A stretch of 64,000 bases of DNA from Chlorops oryzae (taxonomy: Eukaryota; Arthropoda; Insecta; Diptera; Chloropidae), in contig CM035806.1 in assembly GCA_020466095.1 (NCBI GenBank), positions 130,582,422 through 130,646,421 of the forward strand. Direction: 5' to 3'. Both the position numbers and the translations under genes were made by a program. The notes under the pieces were generated by a model. It was given only the letters and a program-made list of their open reading frames with translations. It was not told the DNA's origin and did no database searches. Every line of letters begins with the position of its first letter. Position 1 is the stretch's first letter. Shown here piece by piece: positions 11,866 to 21,093 of this stretch.

Positions 11866-11967
11866 ATTTTGTATTTATAAATTTTTATTGTTGCAATTTT
11901 TTTTTTTTTAACTAAAACCAAAAAACTTAAATGTAATGGAAAGTTATTCAGGTGATTTATTAATAAA

Positions 11968-13521
11968 TTAAAATAAATGCATATTATAAGCAATACCTTT
12001 TAAATAATTAATTTTGGAGCGATCAGCGCGTTCCTGGTATATTTTTTTCAGATTTTTCTCTTTTTTTAAAAGTTTTTTATTTACTTTCTGAGTTTCGCCA
12101 GACAAAATTTGCTCAATACGGGTTTTTGACCGTATATTCTCTTGTCCTAATAAGGCGATAATAGAGTATACACCAATATGAGAACTCCCTGCCAATGTTT
12201 TCATTCGGCGATGCCATGATTCGACCTTGTTTTGAGTTCTCGGTAGATTTTCTTCAAACAGCGAACAAACCGACCAAAAATTGAGAGCATATGACGGGTT
12301 TATAACAACAGGCATTTCATCATGCCGCCTCTTGGTACCAGATTTTCCTGCAATTTTGTAAAACATAGCTAAGCATATTATTTTGATATTATTTTTTAGA
12401 AACTGCTCACCGTTAACATAATTTTTTTCAAACCATACAATAATTTCTTTAGGTATATGTAAAGACTTCGCTTTGAGCTCACGAAAATAAAATGCAATTT
12501 CTTCTGCTGGCACAAATGCCAGACTTTTAAGCATTCTCATTTCTAAGCTAAAATCTAAAAAAATATGTATGAAAAAAAAAATATTTTGAACTATACATTT
12601 ATATAATATATATGTACCTTCATTAACTCCATATTGAGAAGCAAGACCACATGATTGAATTTTTCGCCAGATTATTTGGCCGAAATGAAAAAGACAGCCC
12701 GTGCTCTTAGTCGTCGGAAAAGCTGCAAGTGATGCTTTTACACTCGCTTTTTCAAAGTCGGAGATAATAAAATCTGGCTTCAGGTCAATATTATTTTCGG
12801 CAGCTAACTGCAGCAATTGCTCAAACATTGCCTTATACAGCATGTACGACTTCGATGACATCAAGCAATAAAATAATGGAATTATCTGATCGCCCACTTT
12901 TGCGTGGATCGAAAAAAGTTGGCGAAAAAGATTTGGCACAATATTGAAAGTTCCGTCCATAAGCCATAATTTGTTTGAGCCAAGAGTCCGTATATTAGCA
13001 ACAGTACTTAGTATTATTAAATATTCATTTTCGATGTATTTTTCGCACAATACAAACATTTCTCCATCAACTAATTTTAAATCGTCAGGAATGTTAATGT
13101 CGTCGAAAGTGGCTGGCTCATTATATTTGAATTGCTTTCGCACACGGTTGATTTTTTGTTTCTGTGCTCTTAGTGACGGTAAGTAAACTCTCTTATTTTG
13201 GGTGCAGTTTGTTTCTGCATTCAAAATAATTCTAGAAGGTGGGTGATAAGAACTTGAAGCACTATCTTTGAGTGTCTCATTTGCAGTATAAATAGATGCG
13301 GAAAATGAGAGAGGCTCATGCGAATGCTCGTCATGCGACTTTTTCATAACATGATTGTTGTCTATTAAAGTTGTATTAATCCGCGCTGAGCATTTTTTGC
13401 CCTTGCGTTCTTCGCATTCCCAATAAAAATTTTCTTTATATTGCTTATTTAGATGATACGTATATCCATCAAGAGAAAGTTTTTTTTTGCCTTTATTGGT
13501 TTTAATTGCACTTATGTTCAT
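11968..13521 (-). CDS. MULE 1 transposase with FLYWCH-like N terminus
   Basis: The 517-codon open frame starts at the ATG at 13521. Residues 15-70 form a FLYWCH-like zinc domain (C36, C44, H63, H66/H68). The MULE core has D189 (LWLMDGTF), D255 (FIISDFEKA) and a C-x2-H at 276-279 (CLFHFGQ). Positions 12617-12555 have the look of a 63-bp intron: GTACAT at the 5' side, a pyrimidine run and TTTTTAG at the 3' side. Splicing joins GVNE to DFSLEM and gives 496 residues. Its length of 21 codons keeps the unspliced frame open. No frameshift is visible, so the gene may be functional. Confidence 0.88.
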   Translation of the reverse strand: MNISAIKTNKGKKKLSLDGYTYHLNKQYKENFYWECEERKGKKCSARINTTLIDNNHVMKKSHDEHSHEPLSFSASIYTANETLKDSASSSYHPPSRIILNAETNCTQNKRVYLPSLRAQKQKINRVRKQFKYNEPATFDDINIPDDLKLVDGEMFVLCEKYIENEYLIILSTVANIRTLGSNKLWLMDGTFNIVPNLFRQLFSIHAKVGDQIIPLFYCLMSSKSYMLYKAMFEQLLQLAAENNIDLKPDFIISDFEKASVKASLAAFPTTKSTGCLFHFGQIIWRKIQSCGLASQYGVNEGTYILYKCIVQNIFFFIHIFLDFSLEMRMLKSLAFVPAEEIAFYFRELKAKSLHIPKEIIVWFEKNYVNGEQFLKNNIKIICLAMFYKIAGKSGTKRRHDEMPVVINPSYALNFWSVCSLFEENLPRTQNKVESWHRRMKTLAGSSHIGVYSIIALLGQENIRSKTRIEQILSGETQKVNKKLLKKEKNLKKIYQERADRSKINYLKGIAYNMHLF

Positions 13522-13626
13522 CTTGAAGTTAGGTTTATGTTTGAAAAGTTTTGTAAAATCTATTTAAGAAAATTTTCAACGCTTTTTCCAAGTGACAGCA
13601 AATGCTAAGTTTTGTTTTAATAAAAA

Positions 13627-13890
13627 AGAACAAATCCCGAAAAAAAATCCCGAAAAAATCCCGAAAAATATACCAAATTAAAAATTTGCGCAAATTTTTA
13701 ATTTGGTATATTTTTCGGGATTTTTTTTCGGGATTTTGAGTTTTCGGGATTTTGAGTTTTCGGGATTTCGAGATTTCGGGATTTTGATTTTCGGGATTTT
13801 GAGTTTTCGGGATTTTGAGTTTTCGGGATTTTGAGTTTTCAGGATTTTGAGTTTTCGGGATTTTGATTTTCGGGATTTTGAATCCAATCC
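13627..13890. repeat. right minisatellite TIR of MULE 1 with a perfect central palindrome
   Basis: Short CCCGAAAA copies run up to a 36-bp perfect palindrome centred on TTTGCGCAAA (about 13690). A long array of the inverted unit TTTTCGGGATTTTGAG then runs to 13880. The same palindrome is the centre of the 19.5-24.8 kb inverted repeat. Confidence 0.88.
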
Positions 13891-15053
13891 ACTTGTAGTA
13901 TTGTATGCATATAGAACATTCTATGTATTCCATTAACGTGAGTGGCTAGGTGAGGACGCATTTTTCTTTCATAGTGATTCTAGTTAATAGATCCTGTTTT
14001 GAAAACTTCCTTTGTGCAAGGACTTGAGTGATTTAAAAAAAGAAAAAACATTTTTGCTCCAGGTGCACAGTGGACCAGCAGACCGGGTTTCGTGGCCATA
14101 AGTCTACTTTACCTTTTCAAAAAAATAATGATCAGTCTTGGCTAAGAATAGTTTAAGGTCTATAAGCCTAAAATATTTCTTCAATCCATCACGTTTTGGC
14201 TTTCCTCTACAAACTCAAAGCCAAAAATCCTTAAAAATTTGGTTTTGATATTCTTGGCGAAATAAATTTTTTTTCCCGAAATAAAATTGAATTAAATTTT
14301 TATTTTTTTTGGTTTTGGAATTAAGAAGAATTAGTTTTTAATAATTGAGAAATTTTGAAGTATAATATTGTTCTGAAAAAAAAATATGTTTAATTGAAAT
14401 TGAAATTTCCAAAAAAAATTTAGACTTCAAGAGCTTTGAAACGCAGACTCCCCAAGACTCCACCACTTGTAAGGAAAAAAGTTATTTAAATATAAATTTC
14501 AGAGTAATATCTATAAAAAAAAGTTGGCTCCATTTTGCTCGAAATTCAAAAAACTGTTAATTTGAAGTAATGAAAAACATATCCTCTGGAAAAAAGGGCT
14601 AAATCGGACCATGTTTTCTGGTACCTACAGTACTAGGGTCTGTTTCAAAAATCTCAAAAACGACTCTTAAGTCTTCATTTTTGGAGATATTGTGATGACA
14701 TTTTAAGCTTGTACTTATTTTAATTTTATATGTATTATAATTGACCTTAAGCTCGAATAAACGCCGGAAAATCATTAAAACGATTTTTCACTTAATGATA
14801 TATATATATAATATTATGTTATTTTTAAAAATTACACGTGGGCGTAGCAAAAGGGCAGTTTTGAAAATAATTCTCATAAGAGAGCCTAAATTTCATAATT
14901 GAACAAAAGTTTGCTATGAGCTTTTATTATAGAAATACACATCCTCTACAAAAATCTGTCCGATCGCCCAATTTTTAGTACTGGAGCCTATTTTAAAAAT
15001 TATTAAACGTGTCCTTTAATCTGAATTTTTTGAGGAAATTTCAAATTCGAGGT
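13891..15053. repeat. repeat DNA flanking the MULEs (A unit and left half of B unit)
   Basis: 13891-14578 (A) is nearly identical to 22335-22995 and, inverted, to 21300-21990. From about 14580 it changes to a GGTACC-family repeat (the left half of B), which continues at 20347 beyond MULE 2. No coding potential was seen. Confidence 0.75.
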
Positions 15054-15062
15054 TATTTAAAC

Positions 15063-15215
15063 GGTGCCATGACTTAAAGCCCAGAGACATAACGCCCGAA
15101 AAAATTTGGGGCCTTATGTCCACTTTGGAATCGGACATAAGGCCCGAAAAAAATTGGGCGTTATGTCCGCGCATGAAAGCGGACATAAGGCCCTTGGGCG
15201 TTATGACCGTTTTTT
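15063..15215. repeat. left minisatellite TIR of MULE 2
   Basis: Four or five units alternating GGACATAAGGCCC and GGGCGTTATGTCC. It is the counterpart of 20130-20337. Confidence 0.85.
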
Positions 15216-16391
15216 ATTTTATTTTTTTAAATTTTTTTTTTTTCGTTAGAAGAAACACGTAAGCAGTGACTTTTGCCTTTACCATGTATAATTATAGTTA
15301 CTCAGGGTTGAACTGAAATGAAAAATTCTTCATTCATGAGAGTAAACAAGTATTATTGCAAATGCTTTATTACATATACGTATATATATTACTTATATAT
15401 TACATATGGACTTAAATGAAAAATTCTTCAACATGTTCAACAATTTGCCGACAAAATGTACAAAGAGTTAAGGTCTCATTTTCGAGGCTCATTTTTTTTA
15501 ATGTTGTCAAAACAGTCCTTACAAATTTTTCCATGCTTGCATGGCTTCAATATTACGTTTTTGGGGTTCTTAAAACAAACTTCACATAAAAGACCATCGA
15601 CCACAACGCTCTCTTCTTTTTCTTCGTCTTCAGATAGGAAATTTAAGGAATCAATGTTTTTTGAAAACTGTGGATAAATGTTGTTGGTTTTATTAGACAT
15701 GCTTTGTAGAAAAATTGTAAGAGTAATTTCTTTTGCATCCAATTGTGCAATCAATTGCTTTATAACTCCACTCCTGTCTTTGTAACGCTTTTTGGGATAT
15801 TCGAAAATATCAAAAACGACGTCCAGTGCTTGGGAGAGTTCTTGATGCTTTTTGAATTCTTCTTTCTCCAAAACAGCAATAAAGTCCCAAAAACTCCCAT
15901 GCTTTGGAATTAAGGTAGATAAAAGGCTGTTATATCCCTCTAGCGCGCTTGTTGTTCTAACGCATTCATTATGAAGCGAAAGTCGTGTGGGAGTTTCCTA
16001 TTGATCAAAATTAGATTTATTTAGGAGATTACACAAATAAATAATTTACATAAGTATTATATTACCTTTTTTATCCATTGCTTTTCGAAATAATTGAAGA
16101 AATCGTCAAACGCAGTTGAATTTTCCGAGGAAAACTTCCTGTATGCATCCGCTTTGCACAGTTCAAACGCATCTTCTATATTATCTGCTTTTAATAAAGG
16201 AAGTGCCATAAACTTTTTTACAATTCGCTCGGCTTCCTCGTGGGTGTTCACAACTTTCAAAAGATTCGGCAGTTTACTTATTTTTCTTCTGAGAGCTTGG
16301 CAGAAATGAAACCAGCATCCCTTTAACTTTGCTTTATAAAAGGAAAGACCTGAAAAATATGCAATACCCATATATTAAAGTAGCGCCGCAG

Positions 16392-16442
16392 GCAAAAATT
16401 TTTTATAAAAAATCGCGCGATTTTTTATAAAAATTTTTTAAG
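16392..16442. repeat. perfect palindrome at the edge of the viral insert
   Basis: AAAAATTTTTTATAAAAAAT and its complement meet at a CGCGCG centre (about 16416). It lies between the MULE intron boundary (16350) and the viral reading frame (16514). Confidence 0.8.
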
Positions 16443-16513
16443 TTTAGACTGCTTTTTTAAAGATACTTACATGTTTATCATAACCAAAATATATTATTAA
16501 TAATTGCTTATAA

Positions 16514-17629
16514 TCGCAAGAAGGAACTATAGCAAATGTTACTGGCTGGCGTGTTACAGCACTATTGGGATCTTTAATAAGTGCAGCAGCAGCAGAATAT
16601 ATTATACGTAGGCTGGGTCTATCTGGTGCGGTTTTTTATGGAGTCATGGGTGACGACCTTGTTCTATATTCGAATTCACAAAAAATACTCGACTCAGTAC
16701 TTGTTTATTTATACGAGGAGTTTGGCCTTAAGGCAAATATAAATAAAACGGTATCTGGCCAACAGGGTGAATTCTTGCGTAAAGTAATTTCTCCCGGTGG
16801 TAGCTGGGCATTCCCTGCGCTCGATTTGAAGACCATAACGCATGCATCTCCGTGGATAGTCCACTATCAATTTACGATGGAGGAAGAGTGCTCGACTGCC
16901 TGGCTCATGTGGTTTAGTCGTCTCCTCCCTCACGCTATCGACCCGGAAGCCTTACGCCAATGGATATATTCAATGATGGTGCAAGACCTAACCCGTAGAT
17001 TTGGTAAGAAAGACTGGTTGTCATGGATCTCCACGCCTATAAGTGCAGGTGGGGGAGGTTGCATCGAGTACTCTCACCCTGAGACATGGACCGCATTAGT
17101 GCGTGAAACACCAACTATAAAAGAGACCGGATATCACGGATATCTACGTTTGATAGGCGTGATTCGCCAAACCAACAATCTCCGAACTATAGTACGTCCA
17201 TATAAATTTAACCTAGCTATATTATCCAGACAAATGGAAAACTTGATATTGGGAACTGATCGAGACGTAATCCCAAATGTAAAACGAAACACTAATTTAA
17301 CGTATGTAGTGTGCAGAGTGTTGCGCCATGACATAACTGTTAGTGAGCTTAATCAATACCTCACGTTTCCGATGCCGCACGCTTATAGGAACGCCTCCGG
17401 ATACCAATTGGCATCTCTCATGCACACCAGAGATAAAATGATGAATAGTGTGCCTTCGATCATACACACTCGTGAAGCCGCTCCTAGCGCATCCAATGTG
17501 CTCAAATACGCCACTAGAAATATATTGCAAAGGAAGACTGGAATTCCTAAGACGCAAGTTAAACCTATCATGACGCTATATGCGATGCAAATGTTTAAGT
17601 CAACATCTTTACCTTTTGGAACTTGGTAA
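16514..17629 (+). CDS. endogenous viral element: RNA-virus RdRp C-terminal fragment, open frame
   Basis: The frame is open for 371 codons after an in-frame stop at 16511-16513 and has no evident ATG at the viral start. It begins inside polymerase motif B (TGWRVTALLGS, 16541-16573), then motif C with GDD at 16649-16657, a motif D-like EEFGLKANINKT and a motif E-like GEFLRKV. A few hundred residues of thumb follow. This order is that of positive-strand or double-strand RNA-virus polymerases and not of reverse transcriptases. A toti-like relative is my guess; the family is not secure. The palm N-terminal motifs are absent, so no complete polymerase is encoded. It lies antisense to the MULE transposase and is unbroken, which suggests recent capture or selection. 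Confidence 0.82.
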   Translation, partial: SQEGTIANVTGWRVTALLGSLISAAAAEYIIRRLGLSGAVFYGVMGDDLVLYSNSQKILDSVLVYLYEEFGLKANINKTVSGQQGEFLRKVISPGGSWAFPALDLKTITHASPWIVHYQFTMEEECSTAWLMWFSRLLPHAIDPEALRQWIYSMMVQDLTRRFGKKDWLSWISTPISAGGGGCIEYSHPETWTALVRETPTIKETGYHGYLRLIGVIRQTNNLRTIVRPYKFNLAILSRQMENLILGTDRDVIPNVKRNTNLTYVVCRVLRHDITVSELNQYLTFPMPHAYRNASGYQLASLMHTRDKMMNSVPSIIHTREAAPSASNVLKYATRNILQRKTGIPKTQVKPIMTLYAMQMFKSTSLPFGTW

Positions 17630-17946
17630 CTGGAAAAATGTAACCTGAAATAGACTCCATCTGAGATAAGAAAGAGTGATACCGTCGAAAATGCATATCG
17701 CTAATGGTACACCTTCAAGAAGAATTCGGATATGAAGAAAAATTTAAATTAATAGCAAGAAGCTACTTATAACATAAGAGACTGAACTCATATTTTATTA
17801 TTTTACTATTCTATTACTTTGATATTATTTTTACTTTCTTGAACATTCCTTTGTAAAACGTTTTGTTACTTAAAAGACTGAATTATGTCTGACTTGTTTA
17901 TAAATATTAAAGATAATGAACTAACCCGCTTATGCGTGGTCTACTT
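17630..17946 (+). other. distal part of the viral insert or filler
   Basis: AT-rich DNA between the RdRp stop codon and the point near 17947 where MULE transposase coding resumes (on the minus strand). It may be viral sequence downstream of the ORF. No poly(A) tract and no retrotransposon end is seen. Confidence 0.4.
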
Positions 17947-18802
17947 AAATGTTGCGTCCATGAGGTAGTGCCGATTTTCTGGTTCAACATTGTCTTGAAT
18001 TAATTTCGCTATTGGAGTTGAAACAAACAATGTGTATGAAAATTTTTTTTCAATTACTGTTGTTTGGTAAAATTTTTGCTCTGAATCACTGGCACACATC
18101 CCAAATTCTTTTATATATTTTTCGTCAGCAAAAATTTTACAAAATCGCTGGAACTTTGCGGCGCTTTAGGCATTGATTCTGTTTTTATTCTTCTTAAATG
18201 CCGCTGCACTTTTTTATATACGACTGATCCAGCGATGTCTCTACTCTTTTGGCAGGCATCAATAAAAATACTTCTGGCTCGATTCTTTTGTAAGCTTGGT
18301 TTTGCTATTTCATTCTTTATATGGTTTTTCAGTTCAAATTCTTTCATTGAATTTTCTTGATCTGAATGTCCGTTGTGTAGTTCACTCCCTTTGCTATATT
18401 TACAAACATTTTGATTTTTATTCAAAAGCATTGACGAACTGCAGCCTTTTTGGTAACATAAAAATCGCACAATATTTTCTTTTGTATTTCGGTTAGTCCA
18501 CTGAGACTTAAACTTGAAAATTTGTTTTTCCATAGGTAAATATAATAGCGAACTATTTTTACGAGCACCCGATATAAAATTAAATTCGATTTCACCTCTT
18601 TGGCACATGTTGTCTTTAGCAGAGCAAGGACCTCTGAGGATTCATTTTCCTTTTACGAAGGAAGGATTCAATCTTTAAGGATTGAATCTGCGATTGAAAG
18701 TTCAAAGACACGTATGTTATTTCTTAAATTAACAACAATCGAATGAATCTTGCAAAATCAATAATTTAAAAGGTAAACGAATATTATACCATTGACAGAC
18801 AT

Positions 18803-19266
18803 ATGGTGTAAAGTCTATAGACTTCACACTACAATGAAAGAAGTCTATGTTGGGGTGACACACTACAATTGATTGTGGATTTCTATTGTGGACTTCTTTA
18901 AAACAGCTGATAATTGAAAATTAAAACAACAACAAAAACAATAAACACATTTTGGCAGCATTTAGCCTCGATTTTATCTCAAAAGAGTCTATGGAAATAT
19001 CGTTTGTTTGTTATATAATATAAATCCATACGATGGAAATAATTTCATGCATTTCGCATAAATTACTTGAAATTAGAAATTTTAACATCTGGTTTACGAT
19101 AAAATAATCGATATTTCGTTTAATTTTGTGCAGCGCTGCCATACCAATCTAAGAAGTCCACAATAAATCCTCCCTTTCAATGTAGTGTGAAGTCTATAAA
19201 AAGTCTATGGTGGCTAAGGTAGACTTTTGAGAAATACCTATGTGTGTCACCTAGACTTCACACCAT
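18803..19266. mobile_element. 464-bp MITE in MULE 2
   Basis: The ends read ATGGTGTAAAGTCTA and, on the other strand, ATGGTGTGAAGTCTA. The motif TAGACTTCACACTACAWTG recurs inverted inside. A CAT on each side could be a 3-bp duplication. It is non-coding. Confidence 0.6.
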
Positions 19267-19282
19267 CATGGTGTAAAATACC

Positions 19283-20065
19283 TACACAGAGAAAAAAATC
19301 AACCAGAAAACTGGTTAAATCAAAAGGAAAAACATACAAAACGGCTTCAACAAGGAATATTTTTAATTTTAACAATTTTTCTTGTTGAAAAAATTAAAAA
19401 TTTTCCTTTTGAATCAACCATATTTCAGGTTGAATTGAAATGATAATTTTCAAAAATGGATTTAAATTTAAATTGTTGAACCAACCACGGACATAGTTGA
19501 AATCAAGTATTACAGTATGAGAAACGAGCTAATAGGCAATTCAACAAAGCTAATAGGCAATTCAACAAAGCTAATAGGCAATTCACCAAAGGCAACAACA
19601 ACCACACGGCATACCAGGCAATCCATAATACTTGGTTGAAATGACAAGATATTTTTTAAAAAATTCCAAAAAAAATACCTATACAAGAAGAAATGTCAAA
19701 AAAATTTAATTAACGTTCAAAGCAAATGGTCATAGAGCACTCTGCTGAACATGACCCAAAAAATAGCCATCGGATGGACTTCATCCGATTTCGTCACTCC
19801 GTTTTGGTGACTGCTTTCGCAATGCTTAAAATAGTTCTAAGATGAATACATATCTTATATGTCTTATTTTATAAAACAAATGAGAATTATACCGAACGAA
19901 AAGAAATGTAATTAAACATATTTCCTTTCAATTCAACCAAAAATGTTGTTGACTCAACAATTTTCCTTTTGAAATTTTTGTTCTGCTCGAAAATCAAAAG
20001 GACTGTGAATAACAATGCGCCCTTTTAAAAAAATCTTGGTTACGTTCGCTCAGTGTATGTCTGTC
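19283..20065. repeat. possible TIR element with ACACWGAG ends
   Basis: Weak inverted ends (ACACAGAGAAAAAAATCAAC and, on the other strand, ACACTGAGCGAACGTAACCA), with repeated CAAAAGGAAAA/TTTTCCTTTTG motifs inside. It contains the 131-bp element at 19504-19634. Ends are tentative. Confidence 0.4.
19504..19634. mobile_element. 131-bp miniature of the CAAGTATTACAGTATG hAT family
   Basis: A perfect 8-bp duplication GTTGAAAT lies at 19496-19503 and 19635-19642. It starts CAAGTATTACAGTATGAG and ends CATAATACTTG, and holds three copies of AGCTAATAGGCAATTCAACA or close variants. The 1.38-kb relatives are at 57427-58805 and 61169-62546. Confidence 0.88.
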
Positions 20066-20129
20066 AGTGCTATTAGATATTTATATCGGGTTGCTAGATT
20101 GGAGAATTGCATCATAAAAACCATTGAAA

Positions 20130-20337
20130 CTAAATTTCGGGCGTTATGTCCGTTTTCATTGTGGACATAAGGCCTAAATTTTTGGGGCGTTATGTCTTCT
20201 TTATTTTGGGTCTTATGTCCGTTTTCGAGATGGCCATAAGGCCCGAATTTTTTTCGGGCCTTATGACCGGAAAAAAAGAGACTTAAGGCCCAAAATTATT
20301 TTGGGCCTTATGTCCTTGGGCTTTAAGTCCGGGTACC
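20130..20337. repeat. right minisatellite TIR of MULE 2
   Basis: Units of GGGCCTTATGTCC and GGACATAAGGCC, inverted relative to 15063-15215. A second copy of this end is at 23985-24195 in the palindrome. Confidence 0.85.
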
Positions 20338-20410
20338 TATTTAAACAGCTTTAATTTTTTTTTAAATTCCAAAAGTGGGGTTGCAAAAGGCTTGTTTCGG
20401 AAAATTTTAT

Positions 20411-21093
20411 TTATTCTTCAGAATCTGACACATCGTAGTTTAAGACTTCATGAAAACTTTCAGTGATATCCATACCTCCATCACTTTCTGATTCGTCACT
20501 TGTTTCATTTTGATCCTGAGGAGTTTCCAATAAATCTCCAATTTCTTGAGCATAAGAAACCATTTTGTTTTTTGACAATGTCCTCAAATTCAAATAAGAA
20601 ATTATTGGATCGGAAGAGTCCATTGATCTGAAAAACATGTCCTGAAGATTCGCCTGACGACTGATGTTGCGGGAATGATTTTGTCTGTCTCTTTTATAAA
20701 ATTTATTTCGAGACTCGGATGCTTCTTCGCCCAGCATAGCAACTGGTAAAATACAAGCACTTATTAGAGGAGGTCGTCCTGCTTTGGAGAAATGGGGAGC
20801 TTCTCTGTCTTTAGTTCAATAACGAAATCAGAATCCAACCACACCGCATTATTTTTGAAATAACGATTTTTTATCCTTCGAGCTTTTTCGATACGTATTT
20901 TGTTTTTACTCTTCAGAGTGGAAATGGACTTCCTTAAACAATTAAGGTCATTTTGGGATATATCCTCAGGTCTAACATTTATTTTGCTTAATACATTTAG
21001 AGCACATAGGTAAGTGTCACCATTACTAGTAGTTAGAACATCAATCACTATTCTTTTCGTCAGTTTAAACATTTTTAATTCGCAGAAACACAC
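20411..21093 (-). pseudogene. unknown protein, one frameshift (left palindrome arm)
   Basis: ORFs 21093-20764 (109 aa, LTKRIVIDVLTTSNGDTYLC) and 20737-20411 (108 aa, acidic C terminus DESESDGG) are joined by a frame change near 20788: past SPK the other frame reads AGRPPLISACILPVAMLGE without a break, so this was one protein of about 220 residues. I do not recognise it. The basic middle and acidic tail suggest a nucleic-acid or chromatin partner, but that is a guess. It lies in the B repeat outside MULE 2, so it probably belongs to a TE. Confidence 0.6.

Larger units (their letters stand above)
11661..13890 (-). mobile_element. MULE 1 with minisatellite TIRs
   Basis: A 9-bp target duplication ACTTGTAGT is perfect at 11652-11660 and 13891-13899, as expected for MULE elements. 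The ends are inverted (GGGAACGGCTCAAAATCCCG and, on the other strand, GGATTGGATTCAAAATCCCG) and continue as arrays of the unit AAAATCCCGAAAACTC. One transposase gene fills the middle. The layout of tandem-repeat TIRs plus a MULE-type transposase resembles Foldback/NOF of Drosophila. Confidence 0.88.
15476..18608 (-). pseudogene. MULE 2 transposase, core replaced by viral DNA
   Basis: Minus-strand pieces in order: 18608-18111, a FLYWCH-like domain (CYQKGC, HNGH); then, after a frameshift near 18130, EKYIKEFGMCAS to the first catalytic aspartate in HYLMDATFK, ending at about 17947; a gap of about 1.6 kb; 16349-16066, with GCWFHFCQALRRK, preceded by a splice-acceptor-like TATTTTTCAG; a 68-bp GT-AG intron (16065-15998); and 15997-15476, with TTSALEGYN and a C-terminal zinc motif (CEVC, CKHGKICKDC). 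About 85 residues of the core with the second catalytic residue are missing. The C-terminal RING-like motif is unusual for a MULE. Confidence 0.78.
15063..20337 (-). mobile_element. MULE 2, FB/NOF-like, carrying a viral RdRp fragment
   Basis: A perfect 9-bp target duplication TATTTAAAC lies at 15054-15062 and 20338-20346. The TIRs begin GGTGCCATGACTTAAAGCCC (left) and GGTACCCGGACTTAAAGCCC (right, other strand) and continue as arrays of a GGACATAAGGCCC unit. Inside are a broken FLYWCH-MULE transposase on the minus strand, a viral fragment on the plus strand, and three small elements in the 5' side. Length is 5275 bp. Confidence 0.88.

Noticed and set aside
11641..11880. ORFs of repeated PENSKSRKLKI residues as a repeat protein
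   Set aside because: They are translations of the MULE 1 minisatellite; the same happens at 13535-13933 and 21925-22401.
16565..17629. The GDD-containing ORF read as a retrotransposon reverse transcriptase
   Set aside because: The motif is GDD within a motif B/C/D/E order typical of RNA-dependent RNA polymerase; there is no YXDD/FADD, endonuclease, RNase H or LTR.
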